From JAGREO01 sp020446285 (GTDB lineage: Bacteria > Pseudomonadota > Alphaproteobacteria > Geminicoccales > Geminicoccaceae): a DNA stretch of 64,000 bases. Where the stretch lies: the NCBI GenBank assembly GCA_041398005.1, contig JAWKVP010000013.1, positions 1 through 64,000 on the forward strand. Direction: 5' to 3'. The notes under the pieces are model-generated. The model saw only the letters and a list, made by a program, of their open reading frames with translations, made no database searches and was not told where the DNA came from. Positions 60,784 through 64,000 of this stretch are shown in pieces. Both the position numbers and the translations under genes were made by a program. The first letter of the stretch is position 1. Every line of letters starts with the position of its first letter.

Positions 60784-60809
60784 GCAATGAAACGGAAGGA
60801 AGCACGGCC

Positions 60810-61817
60810 ATGTCGGGGTTCGCGCGTTATCTCTTCTGGCGGTTCGTGCAGATGGCGATCACGCTGCTGGCGGTCTCGCTGATGGTCTATGCCATCATCG
60901 AGATGATGCCGGGCGATTTCGCCGAGCGGGAACTGTTCCGCAAGTTCAACGGCACGGGCGTCACCGTCACCCAGGCCGATATCGACAATGTCCGCGCCCA
61001 GCTCGGTCTCGACCGGCCGTTCCTCGTGCGTTACGGCGAATGGATCTGGGGAATCGTCACCCGTCTCGATTTCGGCCCGGCCTTTCGTGTCGAGACCACG
61101 GTCAACCGCATCATCGCGCTGAAGATCGGTTCGACCATGGCGGTCATCACCGCCGCTCTCTTCCTCTCCTACCTGATCGCCATTCCCGTCGGCATGTATG
61201 TCGCCACGCGCCAGCGAAGCGCCGCTGACACGGCGATCTCGATCGTTTCCTACATGGGTCTGGCGATTCCCGGCTTCGCGCTGGCGCTTTTGTTGCTCTA
61301 TGTGAATGTCACACTGTTCGGCGCGGACGTTACCGGCCTGATTTCCGAGCGCTACGCGAACGCCCCATGGTCCTGGGGCAAGATCCAGGATTTCCTCGCC
61401 CATGCGGCGGTGCCGATCATCGTGCTCGGATGGTCGGCGACCGCCTTCCAGCTGCAGACCATGCGCGCGCTCATGGGTGACGAGCTCGGCAAGCTCTACG
61501 TCACCGCCGCCCGTGCGCGCGGGCTCGACGGTTTCAGGCTCTACTGGCGCTATCCCGCAAGGCAGGCCCTGCTCCCGATCATCAATTCCGTCGGCTTCGA
61601 TGTGAACCGCATCTTCAACGAACTGCCGATCGTCGCACTGATCCTGGTTCTGGGCGAACTCGGTCAGGAACTGCTGAACGCCTATCTCGATGCCGACCAG
61701 AACACCGCCGCGGGTATCCTTCTGGTCATCACGACGCTCATCGTCTTCCTCAACTTCTTCACCGACCTGCTCATCGCCGCGATCGATCCGCGCATTCGCA
61801 TGGGGATGTCGCGATGA
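60810..61817 (+). CDS. ABC transporter permease, DppB type
   Basis: A 335-residue inner-membrane protein. The N-terminal segment FVQMAITLLAVSLMVYAIIE and the block MMPGDFAERELFRKFNGTGV precede six membrane helices; the EAA-type loop is YVTAARARGLDGFRLYWRYP. The last loop has NRIFNELPIVALILVLGELG. It pairs with the DppC-type permease whose start lies in its stop codon. It belongs to the peptide/opine importer. Confidence 0.92.
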   Translation: MSGFARYLFWRFVQMAITLLAVSLMVYAIIEMMPGDFAERELFRKFNGTGVTVTQADIDNVRAQLGLDRPFLVRYGEWIWGIVTRLDFGPAFRVETTVNRIIALKIGSTMAVITAALFLSYLIAIPVGMYVATRQRSAADTAISIVSYMGLAIPGFALALLLLYVNVTLFGADVTGLISERYANAPWSWGKIQDFLAHAAVPIIVLGWSATAFQLQTMRALMGDELGKLYVTAARARGLDGFRLYWRYPARQALLPIINSVGFDVNRIFNELPIVALILVLGELGQELLNAYLDADQNTAAGILLVITTLIVFLNFFTDLLIAAIDPRIRMGMSR

Positions 61818-62965
61818 CCGCGAACATTCGAACCGACGATCGCGACGCCGAGAAGTATTTCACGGCGTCGCAATGGCAGCTGGTATGGACCCGCTTCAAG
61901 CGCAACCGTCCGGCCTTCATCGGCGGCTGCGTGCTGCTGTTCTTCGTCCTGCTCTCCCTGTTCGCGGAATTCGTCGCCCCCTATTCCGGCCTGTCGGGCG
62001 AGAAGGACACGAAATATCTGGCCGGCCCGCCGCAGATCCCCATGTTCTGCGACGATGCCGGCTGCTCGTGGCGACCGTTCATCCACGAGGCGACGCACCG
62101 CTATGACGTGATCGCCAAGCGTTTCGAATACAAGGTCAAGGAGCGGAAGGGCGAACCGGTCAGGCAATATCTGCATTTCTTCGTCGAGGGCGGCGACTAC
62201 CGGCTGTTCGGGCTCATACCCGCCAATATCCATCTCTTCGGCCTCGAGAAACCGCGCGACAAGATCCATGTATTCGGCACCGACCAGTCCGGCCTCGACC
62301 TCTTCTCGCGTACCATGTTCGCCACCCGCACCTCGCTTTCCATCGGCGTGCTCGGCGTGCTCACCGCCTTTGTCCTCGCCCTCGTCATCGGCGGGACGGC
62401 AGGCTATTACGGCGGCTGGATCGACATGGGTATCCAGGGCTTCACCGAGGTGGTCCGCGTCATTCCGGTGATCCCGCTCTACATGGCGCTGGCGGCGACC
62501 TTCCCCAAGGAATGGACCAACGTCCAGATCTACTTCGCCATGACGCTGATCCTGGGTCTCTTCGGCTGGCCGACGCTGGCAAGACGCATCCGCACGCATC
62601 TGCTCTCCGCGCGCAACGAGGATTATGTGCTGGCGGCGAAACTCTCCGGGGCGAAACCGGCGCGGATCATCGGCCGGCACCTCTTGCCGAGCTTCACCGG
62701 CTATATCATCGTCGATCTCATCATCTCCTTTCCCTACATCATCCTCGCCGAAACGGCGCTCTCCATCGTCGGTCTCGGTCTCAGGCGTCCGACCATGAGC
62801 TGGGGTGTCCTGCTTCAGGAAATGAAGACGGTGCAGGCGATCCAGCTTACCCCCTGGTATTTCATTCCGCTCGGCTTCTTCATCGTCGCGGTGCTGGCCT
62901 TCGTGCTGCTCGGCGACGGATTGCGCGATGCCGCCGATCCCTATTCCGAGAGACGCGACAAATGA
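61814..62965 (+). CDS. ABC transporter permease, DppC type with large periplasmic insert
   Basis: A 383-residue inner-membrane protein, longer than DppC (about 300) because of a 120-residue segment between the first and second membrane helices, from FVAPYSGLSGEKDTKYLAGP to about residue 155, as in YejE. The core has FGTDQSGLDLFSRTMFATRT and the EAA loop YVLAAKLSGAKPARIIGRHL followed by LPS. Overlaps with both neighbours by four bases show tight coupling. Confidence 0.92.
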   Translation: MTANIRTDDRDAEKYFTASQWQLVWTRFKRNRPAFIGGCVLLFFVLLSLFAEFVAPYSGLSGEKDTKYLAGPPQIPMFCDDAGCSWRPFIHEATHRYDVIAKRFEYKVKERKGEPVRQYLHFFVEGGDYRLFGLIPANIHLFGLEKPRDKIHVFGTDQSGLDLFSRTMFATRTSLSIGVLGVLTAFVLALVIGGTAGYYGGWIDMGIQGFTEVVRVIPVIPLYMALAATFPKEWTNVQIYFAMTLILGLFGWPTLARRIRTHLLSARNEDYVLAAKLSGAKPARIIGRHLLPSFTGYIIVDLIISFPYIILAETALSIVGLGLRRPTMSWGVLLQEMKTVQAIQLTPWYFIPLGFFIVAVLAFVLLGDGLRDAADPYSERRDK

Positions 62966-63999
62966 ACAGCACCGCCGCAACCGTGGAGCAAGCCGACACC
63001 GGGACGGACGGAAAAACCATCCTCGATGTCGAGAACCTGTCGATCGATTTCATGACCGACGAAGGGCGCATCACCGCCGTGCAGGACATCTCCTTCTCGC
63101 TGAAGGAGGGCGAAACGCTCGGCATCGTCGGCGAAAGCGGTTCGGGCAAGTCGGTCACCACCCGTGCCCTGATCCGCCTTCTCGCCAGCAATGCCATTGT
63201 CGACGACAGGAGCCGCATCGAACTGACGAGACGTGACGGAAGCCGGGTCGACATCTGCAGCCTCAGGCCGGGCGACCGTACCCTCAACCAGATCCGCGGC
63301 GGCGAGATCTCGATGATCTTCCAGGAGCCGATGGCCTCCTTCTCGCCGCTTCGCACCATCGGCACGCACATGGTCGAGGCATTGCGGCTGCATGAGAATG
63401 TGAGCGGTGCCGAGGCGAGGAAGCGCTCCATCGACCTTCTCGAACGGGTCGGCATTGCCAATGCCCCCGAACGCTTCAGGCAATATTCCTTCCAGCTGTC
63501 CGGCGGCATGCGCCAGCGGGCGATGATCGCCATGGCGCTCGTCACCCGGCCGCGCATCCTCATCGCCGACGAGCCGACGACGGCACTCGATGTCACCATT
63601 CAGGCGCAGATCCTCGAACTGCTGCGCGACCTGCAGCGCGACCTCGGCATGGCCATGGTCTTCATCACCCATGATCTCGGCGTGATCGCGCAGATCGCCC
63701 GCAAGGTGGCTGTCATGTATCTCGGCCGGGTGATCGAGGAGGGAATGACGGCCAACGTCATCTATCAGCCGGCGCATCCCTACACGCGCGGCCTGCTCGA
63801 CGCGCTGCCGAGACTGGATGCGGGTGCGCGTCGCCTCGTTCCGGTGGGCGGCGACATTCCGAGCCCGCTCGCCCGACCGTCAGGCTGTCCGTTCCACACC
63901 CGTTGTCCGCAGATCATCAAGGGAACCTGCGAGGCCGCCGTTCCGTCTGTCACCCCGGTCTCCGATGACCACAGCGTGAGCTGCTATCTCCATGGCTGA
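62962..63999 (+). CDS. Peptide ABC transporter ATP-binding protein, DppD type
   Basis: A 345-residue ATPase. Walker A is GIVGESGSGKSVTTRAL, the signature LSGGMRQRAMIAMAL, Walker B ILIADEPTTALDVT and the switch His in FITHDLGV. The C-terminal oligopeptide-transporter domain with four Cys-containing blocks (GCPFHTRCPQIIKGTCEA) is complete and may bind an Fe-S cluster. The stop at 63999 lies one base before the window end. Confidence 0.94.
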   Translation: MNSTAATVEQADTGTDGKTILDVENLSIDFMTDEGRITAVQDISFSLKEGETLGIVGESGSGKSVTTRALIRLLASNAIVDDRSRIELTRRDGSRVDICSLRPGDRTLNQIRGGEISMIFQEPMASFSPLRTIGTHMVEALRLHENVSGAEARKRSIDLLERVGIANAPERFRQYSFQLSGGMRQRAMIAMALVTRPRILIADEPTTALDVTIQAQILELLRDLQRDLGMAMVFITHDLGVIAQIARKVAVMYLGRVIEEGMTANVIYQPAHPYTRGLLDALPRLDAGARRLVPVGGDIPSPLARPSGCPFHTRCPQIIKGTCEAAVPSVTPVSDDHSVSCYLHG

Positions 64000-64000
64000 C
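63992..64000 (+). CDS. Start of the next ATPase gene (cut by window edge)
   Basis: An ATG at 63992, overlapping the previous gene by eight bases, begins ATGGCTGAC (Met-Ala-Asp). In this operon type a DppF-type ATPase is expected next. Only three codons are visible, so this is inferred from operon order. Confidence 0.35.

Overview
The window looks like chromosomal DNA of a free-living, high-GC alphaproteobacterium, probably Hyphomicrobiales or a near relative. The evidence is indirect: uniformly G/C-ending codons, dense operons with ATGA/GTGA overlaps, many solute-binding-protein ABC importers, a heterotetrameric sarcosine oxidase operon, a betaine-lipid (BtaA/BtaB) operon, an imelysin/di-haem iron cassette and an arsenite oxidase pair. 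No rRNA genes, CRISPR array, phage or replication origin was seen. One tRNA (Thr, CGT anticodon) is present at 6884-6959.

Layout. 2-1871: tail of a polyol ABC transporter ATPase and a mannitol-type dehydrogenase. 2044-6612 (minus): BCCT transporter, universal stress protein and a Tat-exported PhoX-type phosphatase, with clear terminators. 7078-14085: a sugar ABC importer (minus) divergent from an IclR regulator, a Gfo/Idh/MocA oxidoreductase and an IolD-like ThDP enzyme (plus), which looks like a cyclitol or sugar catabolic locus. 14195-14998: a lone RlaP-type nucleotidyltransferase. 15219-21179: a periplasmic iron cassette (imelysin, di-haem oxidoreductase, imelysin, DUF1513) with bfd and bfr lodged inside it. 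21316-25378: DUF1003 membrane protein, 2,5-dioxovalerate-type aldehyde dehydrogenase and an AspT/YidE-type transporter. 25403-30383 (minus): soxBDAG. 30556-33137: PlcP-like phosphoesterase, btaA and btaB, a phosphorus-sparing lipid-remodelling operon.

33166-38240: short-chain dehydrogenase and an unrecognised TIM-barrel-like protein (minus), divergent from a second sugar ABC importer. 38311-41936 is the accessory, decayed part: an orphan possibly frameshifted reading frame, a LysR gene with its divergent pirin gene cut short, a cysteine desulfurase fragment without its PLP lysine, an IS256-type transposase fragment and seven copies of GGGGCC. 41937-45429: aioB, aioA and an ArsR regulator. 45499-55523: a sugar-acid locus with three enolase-superfamily genes, a GntR/FCD regulator, a complete ABC importer and an RraA-like protein; two palindromes with shared half-sites lie in the divergent promoter region. 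55556-58339: a 927-residue membrane protein ending in four helix-turn-helix-like repeats, the least familiar gene here. 58675-64000: an oligopeptide-type ABC importer running off the end.

Together the genes describe a nutrient scavenger: four substrate-binding importers, each with its own catabolic enzymes or regulator, phosphorus-saving functions (PhoX, PlcP/BtaAB), iron acquisition and storage, and arsenite oxidation. A recurring structural feature is a G/C-rich inverted repeat just downstream of each of the four solute-binding-protein genes and before the next transporter gene.
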